64,000 nt of DNA from the NCBI RefSeq assembly GCF_017654505.1, contig NC_054536.1, positions 9,475,794 to 9,539,793 on the forward strand, written 5' to 3'. The DNA comes from Polyodon spathula (Eukaryota > Chordata > Actinopteri > Acipenseriformes > Polyodontidae). How positions within the stretch are numbered: position 1 is the first letter of the stretch; every line of letters begins with the position of its first letter. The notes under the pieces were generated by a model, which saw only the letters and a list, made by a program, of their open reading frames with translations, had not been told where the DNA came from and did no database searches. A program made the translations under genes and the position numbers. Below are positions 14,359-26,714 of this stretch, one piece after another.

Positions 14359-15961
14359 GTGCAAAACTTAGCTCGGTTCTATGCTTATTTATTTTACTTC
14401 AATGCAGATATACCATTTAAAGAAATTACAACACAGGGAATTAAAACTATGCCCTGATACAAAATCACTTGCAACGTTCAAGTTCAGATTTAAAATGTGA
14501 TCTACAGCGCAGAAAACATTGGTATTGTACCAAGTACCCATAGCCCTTTTTTGAGAAATATACGTCTTGCAAGAAAATTGGTGTTAAGGTCTTAGCTATC
14601 AGCAGTGACAGCGTGCAGAGTGATGTCACGGAACAAACTTTTCAGCTCCTGACTATCTGCGTTTTGTAACTTTTTAAATGACTATACCTTAACTTCTTGT
14701 AACATGAATATCTATTTATATTGTAGCCTTTAGACCAATATACATATTACATAAATAAATAAAAAAGGTTCATTCCCGACATTTACAAGGAAAGCTTTTA
14801 ATAATGAATTAATAATTAAATAATAACATACACAGCATCAAGTCACTGTATCTAACAGTGAACGCTGACAGCTGAAATGAACAGTGCAAGATTCCTGCAA
14901 TGACTAAACATGCACATTCAATGCTTTCTAAGGAGCATTTGGATCCTAGCACTCAGGTTTAATTAAATTACTAATTAGTTTATTACCATCTTTCTGGTAC
15001 TTGGACCTCAGGAGAATGGAGAGACAGATAAGTAGGGCTGTATTTTTTTGTTTTTTTAACGGTACAAAATGGCTTATTTAACACCATTTCACCGTCTAAA
15101 AAAAGGTATTTAAAGATAGTTCACAATTAAACATGACATCTATTGAGCAGTTGTCACATTCAAAATTGATAATTTTCTCTAGTTATTACACAAAAATGAT
15201 TCCTAAATATTTCAATGCTTACCTGAAAAACAGTAAATGCTAAATTGTAAAGTTTTTTTTTTTTTTTTAATGTCCACCTTTTAAAAGACACTCTTTTCAC
15301 CATCGGTGAAAACAAAATAAAAAACATAAATAAATGTAAAAATAACAACAGACTCGTGAAGTATTCTCTTCTTGTCCTGGACAGAACACTCTTTAGCAGA
15401 AATATTTCTGATCATTGATGCAGCTGGTTTCTTTTTTGTTGAAGACAGTTTGAGGAAATCATGCAGCTCTACGCAGTGCGTTCAATTATTTACTGGAAGC
15501 AAATTAAACCAGCAGCCAGGCTCCTAAATGCAGCGTAATAGGTGTGTGTCAATAAGGCAAATGTTTGTTGTATTTATTTTAAGTGATAAAATATATGTAT
15601 ATTTATACTATTCTTTCAGAAATGGGGATTTTCATGGGCAACTCCGTATTACACAGCAATCAGTAAATTTCACAGAAATCGTGAAATCTGTCAGAACTGT
15701 GAAAAACAAATACAGTCTTACAGATAAGCAGAACTTGGCTGCTTTCAACAACTGAAGCATCTGAGACCACTCCTGAGCAATTGTTTTCTTGTTTTGCTGG
15801 TTAGCACAGGCCAACAGGCTGGACACAATCAGCAAATATTGTCAAACGTTTGAACAGTTGAACTCAGACCTGACTTTCCACAGTTTCCATTATGGAATGC
15901 AATGGCGTGGATCTCCACTTTCTAACACACCTTGCAATGCTGTGAAACGATTTGTAATGGC

Positions 15962-15977
15962 AAATAACAATAATAAT

Positions 15978-16047
<70 letters not shown>
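15962..16047. repeat. (TAA/CAA)n compound microsatellite
   Basis: Alternating blocks of AAT and AAC trinucleotides. They give poly-Asn or poly-Ile/Val in chance frames. No gene is implied. Confidence 0.95.
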
Positions 16048-18075
16048 TCATCCATGTTGTTTTGAATCAAAAGATTTGACATTCCCTGGTACTGTATCAC
16101 TGCCTGGATTTGTGAATTTGGAATTTTGTAGGTGACATTGAATTTTACCACTTAGTTTCAATGTGCATGTTCCATTCAGACAAGCTACAGTAATCAGCTC
16201 CTATAGAAGCTCCAGTAAAAACAGGTGTGACTCTTTAACAGCAACCCTACCCATAAGGTTATCACACTACATAGGTGGCCCTCAACATCCTTGTGAGTTG
16301 ATTGACTTCAGGGTTATTAAGCCTATAGCCCCTATGAAGTTTTCATTAACACTAGTTCTTCACTGAAATCCTTGACTCCACAAGATTGCATGTCCAGCCT
16401 GTGTCTTGTCACATAATATCTCAAGGTGACCAATCATGAAATCTAATAGTATCAGTGCCATAACATATTAGGATTACATGTCAACTTCCCGGTGTGGAAA
16501 CCACTTTATAATTTTATAACTCTGCCAGCTCAATAAGTAGCATTGCCTTGATGTACTGAGATACAATTTGGAAAGTCAAGGTCTGCCAGCCATTTCTTAG
16601 AGATCTGTTATGGCAGCTGTGCTTGAGGTCAGAAATATTACGTACCATCTGTGCACCCTTCCCGACATCACTAAAATACATTCTCAAAGCAAGCCCTCAC
16701 ATGGCCATACACTATAAAAGGAAATGTGTGTACCAGCAGAAAACATTACATGGAATCAGACATTTGTTGGCAAAAATGATGTTAATGTTACAATTATATT
16801 TCTTCTCCGTTTTGACATTAACAGGTGTTATTCAACTTTGAGAAGAAAAAAAAACTGAGATCAGTCTATTAACTAACTATTTAACAACTAATTCATTTGC
16901 TGTAGTCTTCCAGGCCACTGCGCTAAAATAAAATAGCCTTTTTCTTTACTACATGTATTAGTAGGGTTAAATAAGCATTGCTGGGGTGTGCTTAACCCCT
17001 TTGTGTTCAATCTGTTTCTCTTTACTCTCTGCTAATGAAATATGTACAGTATGCTTAATATTGCTACTCTATGTAAATCTTAGGATAAATGTTTTCTTAA
17101 TAAGATTGCTATGGGCATTCTCAGCTCGTATTTACTGTGCCAAAATATGGTCAAATAAATAAATAAATAAACTAAAAGTCATGATGAACACTGTCTGCCT
17201 CAGGACTCTTACACACTGCTTTAACACATTGCTCAAACTGATTACAATCTACTGTGTCGTAAATGAAAGTCACTTTAAAAATCTGACGGTCTATGTGAAA
17301 TTAGTTGTGTTGGTCTAAGTCAAGTTCTTAGCAGATAATTGTTCACAGAAACACAGAACGTCACAAATGACAGCGCATACCTTGTTGACAAACACTTATT
17401 CCTCGATGAAGTTAGTACTTCCAGGCCATGATGGCTGGATAGTGTATGTGGAACTTCACCCTGTGGTTTCTACAGGGACACAGGATTTCATTATCTGTGG
17501 TTGCTGATATGGTATCTTTTTCAGGCACATAAGTTAACTTTTTATTCAGAAATGTTGATTTCACTGTATGGACAGTGAAACAGAGTGGAGCACAATATCA
17601 TTCTGAACACGGCAGTACTCTTTTTAAAGTCAATACTCACTCTTTATGAAATCTCCCTCTTGAAAAGTAGTTCATGTATTCCAATGGAGCTATCAACTGT
17701 GTCCCACATTCGCACCACCGAGCATTCTTGGGTCAAACGCTCATGTGAAAAGAGCCACGTCGAGCACTCGGAGCAGTGCCTGAGATGACATTCACACACT
17801 GATCTGGTCTATTGAATGCACTCTGTGATTGCCACTACTAAGAACTGAGAGTTTTTCTGATCTCACTGCTTGTTCATTAAGGTTTGGACTAAGCGCTGCT
17901 CGACATCTGGAATCCTGACTCAGAGCATTGCAATTTCGCTGAAATATTAAGAGGAGTGCAGAGCTCCAAATAAGAGCACACCCGAGCGCTCCGAGAACTG
18001 CAAGCGAATAAACAGATTCTATTTTTTTTGGCATCTATGACACAGTCGAATCCTGGAAAAGACCATCACTAATAC

Positions 18076-18195
18076 CTTTGCTTTTTCCAGCTGTGCCTGG
18101 GCTTGCCGCTGTGCTTCTCTTCGTACAGCGTCCCTGTCTTCCTCAAGAGAAACATCAGAATCAGATGGACGGCTGGTGTAGGAGTCCGCCGAACC
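18076..18195 (-). CDS. cacnb2: cacnb2 common exon 3 (N-terminal)
   Basis: This 120-nt minus-strand exon (40 codons, phase 0 to 0) encodes [31 protein letters not shown] and AQAQLEKAK. The acceptor is TTCCATGCAG and the donor [26 protein letters not shown] is the conserved segment joined to all alternative first exons of beta-2. The charged helix that follows precedes the SH3 domain. All variable N-termini join in phase 0 at the Gly codon, as the beta2e-like exon at 19011-19079 does here. Confidence 0.97.
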
Positions 18196-19010
18196 CTGCA
18201 TGGAACAAACAAAATAGAGAGGAATAAATAAAACACAGGTTAAACCCCTGGAACTCACACACTGGGCTGTCAGATGAAAGGAAACTAAGTTTGATATTCA
18301 CACACACTATTATGATTCAGCAAACAAACAAGTAATGATCATGTTTTCATGGAATTACCCGAGAATATTGCCTACGTAAACCATATGCATTAACCAACTT
18401 GTTACCTTGTTTCCCAGTAGACAGTTTTTTTAAACAATTTTTTTTTTTTTTTTTTAAGAAAAATGACTGCCTTTCAGTGTACTTCAAAATAGCACTATCA
18501 GAATAATTCTTAGGAAAATACACATCAGTTTATTCTGTTTTCTAAATATAATCTGACTTTTGAATGTGGAAACAATTTATATCACCATTAACAAACAATG
18601 CTGCTTATAACAGACAAAATGCTTTCTCAAATGGCTTCAACCTGCTTCATCCCTAAAATGGTTTGCAATCACCTACTTTATATAAGCACCTGGCAACAGG
18701 CTCAGCAATTGCAATGCTTGAATTAACACACAACTACAATATTTCCAAAAACATATTTTCTTTTAACTTCACAAGCCCTGAACCTATTTTCCATTCTACT
18801 ATTAGACAAGCTGTGACATAACAGGAAAAAGACAAACAAAAACAACAAAAAGAAAATCACTTGCTGTGATCTCTTTTCTCAGCCATCAACACAAACCTCT
18901 CTCCAGCCTTTCTGAATTCAGCTAGAACAGAAACAGGAGAAGAGCATCCCTACTACTCCTCTACCACAAGCAGGCAAGCCACTGAACAAGAGAAAACCCA
19001 CAGAGCTTAC
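18196..19010 (-). other. cacnb2: cacnb2 intron between exon 1e and exon 3
   Basis: Intron of 815 bp. It contains a T run at 18438-18456 and otherwise nothing recognised. Confidence 0.7.
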
Positions 19011-19079
19011 ACAGATGTCAGAATTCTTCAATCGTCCTCCTTTGGCTCGTTTCAGAAGCCTGATCCAGGTGGCCTTCAT
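19011..19079 (-). CDS. cacnb2: cacnb2 first coding exon, beta2e-type N-terminus
   Basis: The coding part of a minus-strand first exon has 23 codons: MKATWIRLLKRAKGG, then RLKNSDIC, and a GTAAGC donor in phase 0 that joins the GSADS exon. This matches the beta2e N-terminus of vertebrate CACNB2. It is basic (two Arg-Lys clusters around a Trp/Leu helix). In mammals it holds the subunit at the plasma membrane by contact with acidic phospholipids, without palmitoylation. I chose ATG at 19077-19079 by similarity; an in-frame upstream ATG at 19122-19124 would add 15 residues (MPGAAAADNNGAFWL) but has no family support. Other beta-2 first exons (2a, 2b, 2c/d) were looked for up to 64 kb and not found. 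Confidence 0.93.
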
Positions 19080-19350
19080 TAGCCAGAAAGCTCCGTTATT
19101 GTCCGCAGCCGCTGCACCCGGCACTGATCCTCACTAAACATGTGCACACTGAGCTCTGCATAATCACTGCCACTGCCGCTCCTGCCTTCCGATGCATGCT
19201 CTGCAGCAAACTCCTTGCTTCTCCACTCTGCTCCTTCTCATTCCTCACTGTGCACTCCACAGGAACACGGCTCTTTGCATTGTGATGCAAACTGAACCTG
19301 TCCCTGCTCACATCCTGCGCGTGTAACCAGGCTCTCGATTCAGGATCTCT
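19080..19350 (-). promoter_or_regulatory. cacnb2: probable 5' UTR and promoter region of the beta2e transcript
   Basis: Directly upstream of the beta2e start the sequence becomes richer in G and C, with a few CpGs (for example around 19100-19125 and 19318). No TATA box is obvious at a fixed distance. The call rests on position only, because beta2e has its own first exon and so needs a promoter close by. Confidence 0.4.
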
Positions 19351-20558
19351 AGCTCCTAGAACTGCTGTACTGTATGAACTGTGTATATGTCTGGTTTTGC
19401 TGGTCTGTGCGCGTTCAGCTGCGCAGCGTCAGCATGTTTCTCAGAGGATCTCTCCGAATCCCATGCGCTTATTTCTTGAGTGATATTTGCGAGTTCAAAG
19501 ATCATGCAGTGTATCCAGGGATTTGGGCACAGGCTTGTTGACATCCACAGACATGCTCAGTGGGCAGCCTCTTTACGCAGATGCTTGCATCACACTCTTA
19601 TTAGTCTATGTCAGTGTCCCAAGAGTAAACAATTTGAAAATAGCCAAGCTGCTTTTCATCTCAGGAACAGTTAGGAGCTTGCTGGGATTCGACACCAGGC
19701 TTTTCTGTCACTGAACATTTTTTGACCCCAGACAAAAAAAAAAAACTACCAGCTGGGTGGTAAAATCTAAATTGTTTTTCATTTGAATTTACTTAAATAT
19801 GCTGTTTTCACATTATAATTGGATGACTCTGTCAGATACAAGAAAAGGAATATATTTAAAAGTGTGAATTAACATATTGCTTTATCTTTTTTGTGCACAA
19901 CTACAAGGGGAATTGGAAATAACACAATAACTGTTACTTGTGTTTAGAACTATGGATGTAGTTACATTTATGTGCAAGTGAAAAATTACTTTGTTTCTTT
20001 ATCCAGAAAACACCTGATCATACATTGAGATTAAAAAATAAGAAACAGTAAAGATACTTGACTGAGATACTTATAGTTATCCTTCTTTCTGCTGCTCTAT
20101 GTGATACCTAAACTTTAAGAGAATACGTCTGCATGTCCAAAAATTATAATACAACTTAATATTATAATACAAATAATATTATAAAAAATAACATTTCTTA
20201 CTGAGCCCTGATAAATAACTATACACTAAAGTACTATATATAATTCTTATTATGTCAACTAATAATTATGAATTTGTAATAATTATCACATTCATCAGCA
20301 TATCCTTGTTGTTAATAAGCATACTATATTTGTGGAACTTCAAAATGATTTAATTGCAACTGCATTCATAGTCTTTGAAAATAACTCAATTAAAGTCAGC
20401 ATTACTGTATTATTAAAGTTATGCATAATGTTATTGGTGTCATAAAACCGTCATCTTTTCTTGGTGAGGCAAATCTGAAAGAGTATACCTTACCATGTGT
20501 TGGCTACTTTTACTAATCCCTGAATGACAAACTACAAATCAGCATTGTGGCAACTAAA
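19351..20558. other. non-coding stretch upstream of beta2e exon
   Basis: About 1.2 kb, AT-rich after 19.7 kb. No exon, repeat family or RNA gene was recognised. Confidence 0.6.
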
Positions 20559-22212
20559 CAGTGGCTTGCGAAAGTATTGACCCCCCTTGGCATTTTTCCT
20601 ATTTTGTTGCCTTACAACCTGGAATTAAAATTGATTTTTATTTGGATTTCATGTAATGGACATACACAGAATAGTCCAAATTGGTGAAGTAAAATGAAAA
20701 AAATAACTTGTTTCAAAAAATTCTAAAAAAAAAATAACGGAAAAGTGGTGCGTGCATATGTATTCACCCCTTTTGCTATTAAGCCTCTAAATAAGATCTG
20801 GTGCAACCAATTACCTTCAGAAGTCACATAATTAGTTAAATAAAGTCCACCTGTGTGCAATCTAAGTGTCACATGATCTGTCACATGATCTCAGTATATA
20901 TACACCTGTTTTGAAAGGCCCCAGAGTCTGCAACACCACTAAGCAACGGGCAGCACCAAGCAAGCGGCACTATGAAGACCAAGGAGCTCTCCAAACAGGT
21001 CAGGGACAAAGTTGTGGAGAAGTATAGATCAGGGTTGGGTTATAAAAAAATATCAGAAACTTTGACTATCCAATGGAGCACCATTAAAACCATTATTAAA
21101 AAATGGAAAGAATATGGCACCACAACAAACCTGGCAAGAGAGGGCGGCCCACCAAAAAGAATGGACCAGGCAAGGAGGGCATTAATCAGAGAGGCAACAA
21201 AGAGACCAAAGATAACCCTAAAGGAGCTGTAAAGCTCCACAGCGGAGACTGGAGTATCTGTCCATAGGACCACTTTAAGCCATACACTCCACAGAGCTGG
21301 GCTTTACGGAAGAGTGGCCAGAAAAAAGCCATTGCTTAAAGAAAAAAATAAGCAAACACCTTTGGTGTTTGCCAAAAGGCACGTGGGAGACTCCCCAAAC
21401 ATATGGAAGAAGGTACTCTAAAATTGGAATAAGGAGACTAAAATTGAGCTTTTTGGCCATCAAGGTAAACGCTATGTCTGGCGCAAACCCAACACCTCAT
21501 CACCCCGAGAACACCATCCCCACAGTGAAGCATGGTGGTGGCAGCATCATGCTGTGGGGATTTTTTTCATCGGCAAAGACTGGGAAACTGGTCAGAATTG
21601 AAGGAATGATGGATGGCACTAAATACAGGGAAATTCTTGAGGGAAACCTGTTTCAGTCTTCCAGAGATTTGAGACTGGGATGGGGGTTCACCTTCCAGCA
21701 GGACAATGACCCTAAGCATACTACTAAGGCAACACTCGAGTGGTTTAAGGAGAAACATTTAAATGTCTTGGAATGGCCTAGTCAAAGCCCAGACCTCAAT
21801 CCAATTGAGAATCTGTGGTATGACTTAAATATTGCTGTACAAGAGCGGAACCCATCCAACTTGAAGGAGCTGGAGCAGTTTTGCCTTGAAGAATGGGAAA
21901 AATCCCAGAGGCTAGATGTGCCAAGCTTACAGATACATACACCAAGAGACTTGCAGCTGTAATTGATGCAAAAAGTGGCTCTACAAAGTATTGACTTTGG
22001 GGGGGTCAATACTTATGCATGCTCAAGTTGTTTGTTTTTTTGTCTTATTTCTTGTTTGTTTCACAATAAAAAATATTTTGCATCTTCAAAGTGGTAGGCA
22101 TGTTGTGTAAATCAAATGATACAAACCCCCAAAAAATCTATTTTAATTCCAGGTTGTAAGGCAACAGAATAGGAAAAATGCCAAGGGGGGTCAATGCTTT
22201 CGCAAGCCACTG
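20559..22212 (+). mobile_element. Tc1-like DNA transposon, complete but inactive
   Basis: A 1654-bp element with terminal inverted repeats of roughly 80 bp, starting CAGTGGCTTGCGAAAG and ending CTTTCGCAAGCCACTG. The two ends differ at only a few positions. The right end is followed by TA; the left end is preceded by AA, so the TA target duplication seems to have mutated on one side. Size and layout are normal for the Tc1 family. The internal transposase is broken (separate entry). Confidence 0.95.
20972..21962 (+). pseudogene. Tc1-like transposase pseudogene
   Basis: The frame opens at 20972 with MKTKELSKQVRDKVVEKY, a paired-type helix-turn-helix (GYKKISETL, STIKTIIKKWKEYG). It is stopped by TAA at 21230, where the family has a Gln codon. 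The same frame continues through [12 protein letters not shown] to a second stop near 21418, then a short deletion near 21495 shifts the frame. The rest reads [34 protein letters not shown] and ends at 21962. The second catalytic Asp (QQDND) and the Glu (NPIEN) of the DDE triad are visible. The first Asp, normally in SDETK, is lost (NKETK here). With two stops, a frameshift and a missing catalytic residue, it cannot be active. Confidence 0.95.
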
Positions 22213-22698
22213 TAACTATCTGGTAAAGATGGACAGATGGTGCTGCACTGGTACCACTAGCTCTTAAAATACACAAGTAATCAATTACTGAAATCAATCG
22301 ATCACAAATCCAAACAAACAATCAACACACACTTTCATATACAATTTCATATACAATAGTTACTGGAAATACAGTTGGTTGAAATCTTCCATCTTACAAC
22401 ATAATAAATACGTTTTTTTGTTTGTTTGTTTTTTTGTTGCTGTTCAAACAGGAATGGGTTCAGGGAATTGAAGTTTTCACTCTCATTCACCAGCTAAAAG
22501 GATTATGGTCATTTGAGTTGATGCCTCATTAAAATCATGTAAGTAGGGGTAATGGTTATAGAGGATTGTGGCTCCTAAGAATGTTGTGGAATGATTGTTC
22601 CTGTCATTACTGCAGTGATAGCACAATGTTTTGCTTGTGGACTCGATTATTTCTCAGGCATAGGGTTCTAGGTGGCTCAGTGGGTCAATGCTCTAGAA

Positions 22699-22800
22699 CA
22701 GTGGTTCTCAAACTTTGTCATAGTGAGCCTCCCTGAGCTATAAAAAATAAAATAAAATTAAAAAAAGTGCCTCCCCGGTTTACTAAAACAATAACAAACT
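22699..22800 (+). mobile_element. hAT-like terminus fragment
   Basis: Begins CAGTGGTTCTCAAACTTTG, which resembles the ends of Charlie-type hAT elements of vertebrates, preceded by CTCTAGAA as a possible 8-bp target site. I found no matching opposite terminus nearby, so the right limit is arbitrary. Confidence 0.4.
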
Positions 22801-23339
22801 GAAATCCTATATGTTGCAAAAGGAGAATAAAAAAGTAGAAGGGATTGGTTCAATATAGAGCAGCATGAGTTTCACAAGTATTCATTAAAAATGAGTACAA
22901 ATGTAAGCAACTTAGCACATTAAACAAAAGCAGCCACCCTTCCCATACAGTGCACACAGTAGCATCACCCAAGCTTCAACTTCAGACATGAACTCTTTAT
23001 AAACACGTTTGACAAAGAAGATGCCTCCACACCAGCACCTGTCGGGTACTGTGTTTGTAATGCATTTAAAACATTGTGTCCAGAAACAAGGAAACTCAGA
23101 CTGCCTTGAAAGCTGTGACAGCCGATAAAACTCAGCCAAGCATCAGGAAGATGAAAGCAAAGAACAAAAATGTACTCCTTCACTGCAGTACTACTTTTCA
23201 CACTGGTAAGGGCTCCCTTTATGGAGCTATTGGTTCTACTCAGACATTAGTTATTTTAGTTATTTCTTTATCCTTCTAATTCCCAATCCTTTCAAAAAGA
23301 TGTACCAATTACATAATTAAAGGTGAGTGTTTTTTTAAA

Positions 23340-23645
23340 TGGTCATCATCAATCTAGGTATTGACAATGCCGACCCAAGGGACTGTTTCAACCTGAAAAA
23401 AGAAACAAGGACCAGGGGTCACAAATGGAGATTAGACAAAGGGGCATTCAGAACAGAAAATAGGACACACTTTTTTACACAGAGAATCATGAGAGTCTGG
23501 AATCAACGCCCCAGTAATGTTGTTGAAGCTGACACCCTGGGATCCTTCAATGATGAGATTCTGAGATCAATAAGCTACTAACAACCAAACAAGCAAGTTG
23601 GGCTGAATGGCCTCCTCTCGTTTGTAAACTTTCTTATGTTCTTAT
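23340..23645 (+). mobile_element. 3' end of a CR1/L2-like non-LTR retrotransposon
   Basis: A frame at 23339-23581 reads TRGHKWRLDKGAFRTENRTH, FFTQRIMRVWN and VVEADTLGSFNDE. This is the C-terminal end typical of CR1/L2-clade reverse transcriptase proteins (R..WN.LP..VV.A.....F). It is followed by a short untranslated tail rich in CTTATGTT repeats (about 23625-23645). Only the last 80 codons remain: a 5'-truncated insertion. Confidence 0.75.
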
Positions 23646-24170
23646 GTATCTTTGTAAAAGGTGCCTGAGACTGCTGGAAAAGGAACAGAGGAGAATGTCC
23701 TGCTACATGGAGCTCAGTTGGTGATGGAGGTGGGATATTTGTTGCCTCTTTGTCAGTCCCCCACTAATGTGTCACTGGATAGATACTGTCTTGAGCTTGG
23801 CTACTCCTCTAATGAACGAGCCACACAACATTTTAAATTTTGATATGTTGAACAGCTGTGTACCTGCTAAGACTTTTTATGGTGATTGAATGACTCACAG
23901 TCAAACCAAAGGATTGTGGTGAAATTGTCATGCTGCCTGCCCAAAGCTGTGTTGCTGGGGTGGCTCCACAAGGGCCATAATACATTTCATTCAGAAATAC
24001 TTTCAAGCAAAGCACTAAATGCTGTGCTTCCATTCACAAATCTGTTGCTGCAAGATTTTATTAAAAAAGAGAGTAATGCTGGCATTTCTAAAATCCAGTT
24101 TCAGGAACAGAACTGAATTGTTTTCTTTAACTTATGACTCAAAATGAGAAGCCCAAGTTATGGCCTAGAG

Positions 24171-25047
24171 CAATGTTTCCCAAAGTGGGGGTCTATCTAA
24201 AAAACAGGATGTTCAGTGCGCACTGTTAAGATTTAGTTTCACTATACAACTTCTTATGCTTATATTCAAAATAAATATAATTTGCATACAAAGCATTAGC
24301 AGTAATTATGTAAACAATGTATTGTTTTATCACCAGTTTTTTTTATTTAAACATGAACCAAAAAGATAAAGTACAAGGTGACATTTTATGTGCGGTTACT
24401 TGGAATTTTGAAAACAATTGTTAAAATGGATGCAAAATGAAAAAAATAATCTAATCCTATTACAGCTCAAAGAAAAAAAAAGTCACGAGGCACCACTGAA
24501 ATGCAATAAACAATAACGAACACAGGATAAATAAAAAGGTTTAACTAATAAGCAGTCAGGTAACACACACACAAAGTCTCTGCGTGTCTGACTCGGTAAT
24601 TAAAAAAAAAAAAACAACAGGTTCTCCCACAGCTCCAAAACCCACACTCTTCACCCAGCCCCTCCCTCTGCCAGGCTTACATTTCGCTCTGTCGTGCGCG
24701 TTTCCACAATCACAGGCACGCATTCCCATCCCACCACCAATTATCTCAATGCACCCACATAGTCCATCAATCCGCACCAGGCTTGTCTGCCTCGTCGTTA
24801 CAATGTTAGTTTAATAACATTTTTTTTTTTTTTTTTTTTACTAATTAATTTGATAAAAACAAACATTTTAGCAACCTGTAAAACTAGCAAAGCCTGAATG
24901 CTTATATAGTGAAATAAATTAAACGTTGCTTTTTGATTGGTTAAGAAGTATTTCAGTTAAAATACTGAATAGTGAATAATTTGGGGTCATGGGTTCATTA
25001 TTCCTGTGTTCATTTGGGTCGCCAGTCAAAAAGTTTGGGAAACACTG
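24171..25047. mobile_element. non-autonomous hAT-type element
   Basis: Ends are CAATGTTTCCCAAA on the left and TTTGGGAAACACTG on the right, inverted copies with one mismatch. Flanking 8-mers GCCTAGAG and ACCTAGAA match at 6 of 8 positions, as expected for an aged hAT target duplication. The 877-bp interior has no transposase-like frame. It is AT-rich, with a more GC-rich patch at 24580-24790. Confidence 0.7.
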
Positions 25048-25497
25048 ACCTAGAAGATCTTAAACTATAGGAGCAATACAATAGGAGAGCAAGGAATCAG
25101 TTCTGTATTGAAGCATTACTACATTGGGCCTGATATAAATGATTGCTTCTTCTGTGCTCAGGACAAAGCCACAATTGCAATTATACAGCCTTACTTGATT
25201 TGACTTTCATATATAAGCAATTACTTTTGTCAATATGAAACTATGTAGGAATAAAACAATCAACAACAATCTGTTGACTATTGTGAGACATTTGATCCTG
25301 TATTTATTAGCAATCTTTGCTCAAGTTTCTTCTATGCTGGCAAAAGCCCAACATAGCTGGTCACATGTGGGTGTTCAGTGGTTCATCTGTGTTTGATTTT
25401 ATATAGTACCAGGCAATCAACCATAAAGTTGTCTGTGTGGCGATTTAGAAATACCATCTGCCACCCTTAGGTGTCTCTAATAATGAAATGTTGCCTT

Positions 25498-25709
25498 CAC
25501 TCCAACGATTACACTCCGTGCTCATATCATTCGCACATAGGCGGAACCCTAACCCTCACTCCAATGATTCCACTCTGTGTTTAAATCATTCACACATGGA
25601 CAGAACCCTAACCCTCACTCCAATGATTCCACTCTGTGTTTAAATCATTCACACATGGACAGAACCCTAACCCTCACTCCAATGATTACACTCCGTGTTC
25701 ATATCATTA
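25498..25709. repeat. 59-bp tandem repeat, 3.6 copies
   Basis: Units start at 25498, 25557, 25616 and 25675, exactly 59 bp apart. Units 2 and 3 are nearly identical; units 1 and 4 share variants (ACTCCGTG, CATATCATT). Each unit carries the telomere-like AACCCTAACCCT at its junction. Confidence 0.93.
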
Positions 25710-26611
25710 ACTGACTTACATTTCTGGTGCAAAATAGCTTTTGTGGGTGTGAGTCGCCAAATATTTTGGTAGCAGATATTTTGGTCACAAATATTTATGG
25801 CTTTACAGTATATAAAAGCTGCAACTTCCAGTTTACTAGTTTTAGTCATGATAGGCAAAACAGCATACCTGACAGACTTCAGGGCAGGCACTAGGCACTC
25901 AAAGCACTGCACACACTACCTATATTTCATCAATATTTTAATGGCAGTGTTGTGGCCGGTGTTCCTGTATATTTCAGCTGTACGTGAAAACTAGGATATA
26001 CTGTACACGCAATCTCAAAAATGCTCCGATAAACATCAGAGGAGCAGGACCTGTATTTATTGTAGCTGATTTGGGGAGCTTGGATACATGAGACTACTGT
26101 TGATTGATGGAGTCTGTTGTATAGATATACCAGACTAAACTAAAATAATAAACAGTTTTTTACAGAAATTGCCCAAAACATATTACTTTAGTCTATTAGA
26201 ACTTCAGAAAGGGTGTTGTTTTTATAAGCTTGTGTGGTTATTTTAAAGTTAGTCCATAAACACTTTGTTAACTGCACGATAAAGTTTGCAAACCACTTTC
26301 TTCTGTTTTAAGATTTCTGTTTTTTTTCTTTCTCTTTCCCATACACTGTGGTCTTTACTGAAAATAAGTTAAACATGCTTTTTCTTACACATGCTTTCCA
26401 CGTGCTTTCAAAGAGTTTTTCTGTGTCTCTTATGGTTTAAGCTCTGGATCAGTCAAGTGCTACTACCTCTGCTTGGGTTTGCCGTTGTCTGCAAAGTCCA
26501 TATTACAAAAAATGATAAAAGGACCTGATCCAGGCCCACAAGCTAAATTATCATTCAGCAACATTTAACAACTGTTAATTGTGTTAATCAACAAATTGTT
26601 AAGTAGTACTG
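25710..26611. other. non-coding stretch
   Basis: No gene or known repeat recognised. Mostly AT-rich unique-looking sequence. Confidence 0.55.
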
Positions 26612-26668
26612 TGTGGCAAGGTGTCCGTCTCTTTTATTATTTATGTATTATTATTTGTGTCGTATTAC

Positions 26669-26714
<46 letters not shown>

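Larger units (their letters stand above)
7559..18075 (-). other. cacnb2: large cacnb2 intron between exons 3 and 4
   Basis: About 10.5 kb without a recognised exon. It holds homopolymer runs (A at 8384-8409, T at 9172-9188, A at 10045-10062), one plus-strand SINE (13954-14184), a pair of octamer motifs and a CAA/TAA microsatellite, all listed separately. The 11.2-12.8 kb part is slightly richer in G and C and has overlapping open frames on both strands, but no protein family is recognisable there. Confidence 0.6.

Noticed and set aside
15789..16151. Open frames with poly-Asn, poly-Ile and poly-Val
   Set aside because: Translations of the CAA/TAA microsatellite in several frames on both strands.
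19122..19124. Upstream in-frame ATG as the true beta2e start
   Set aside because: The family N-terminus begins at MKATW; the extra 15 Ala-rich residues have no support from relatives known to me.
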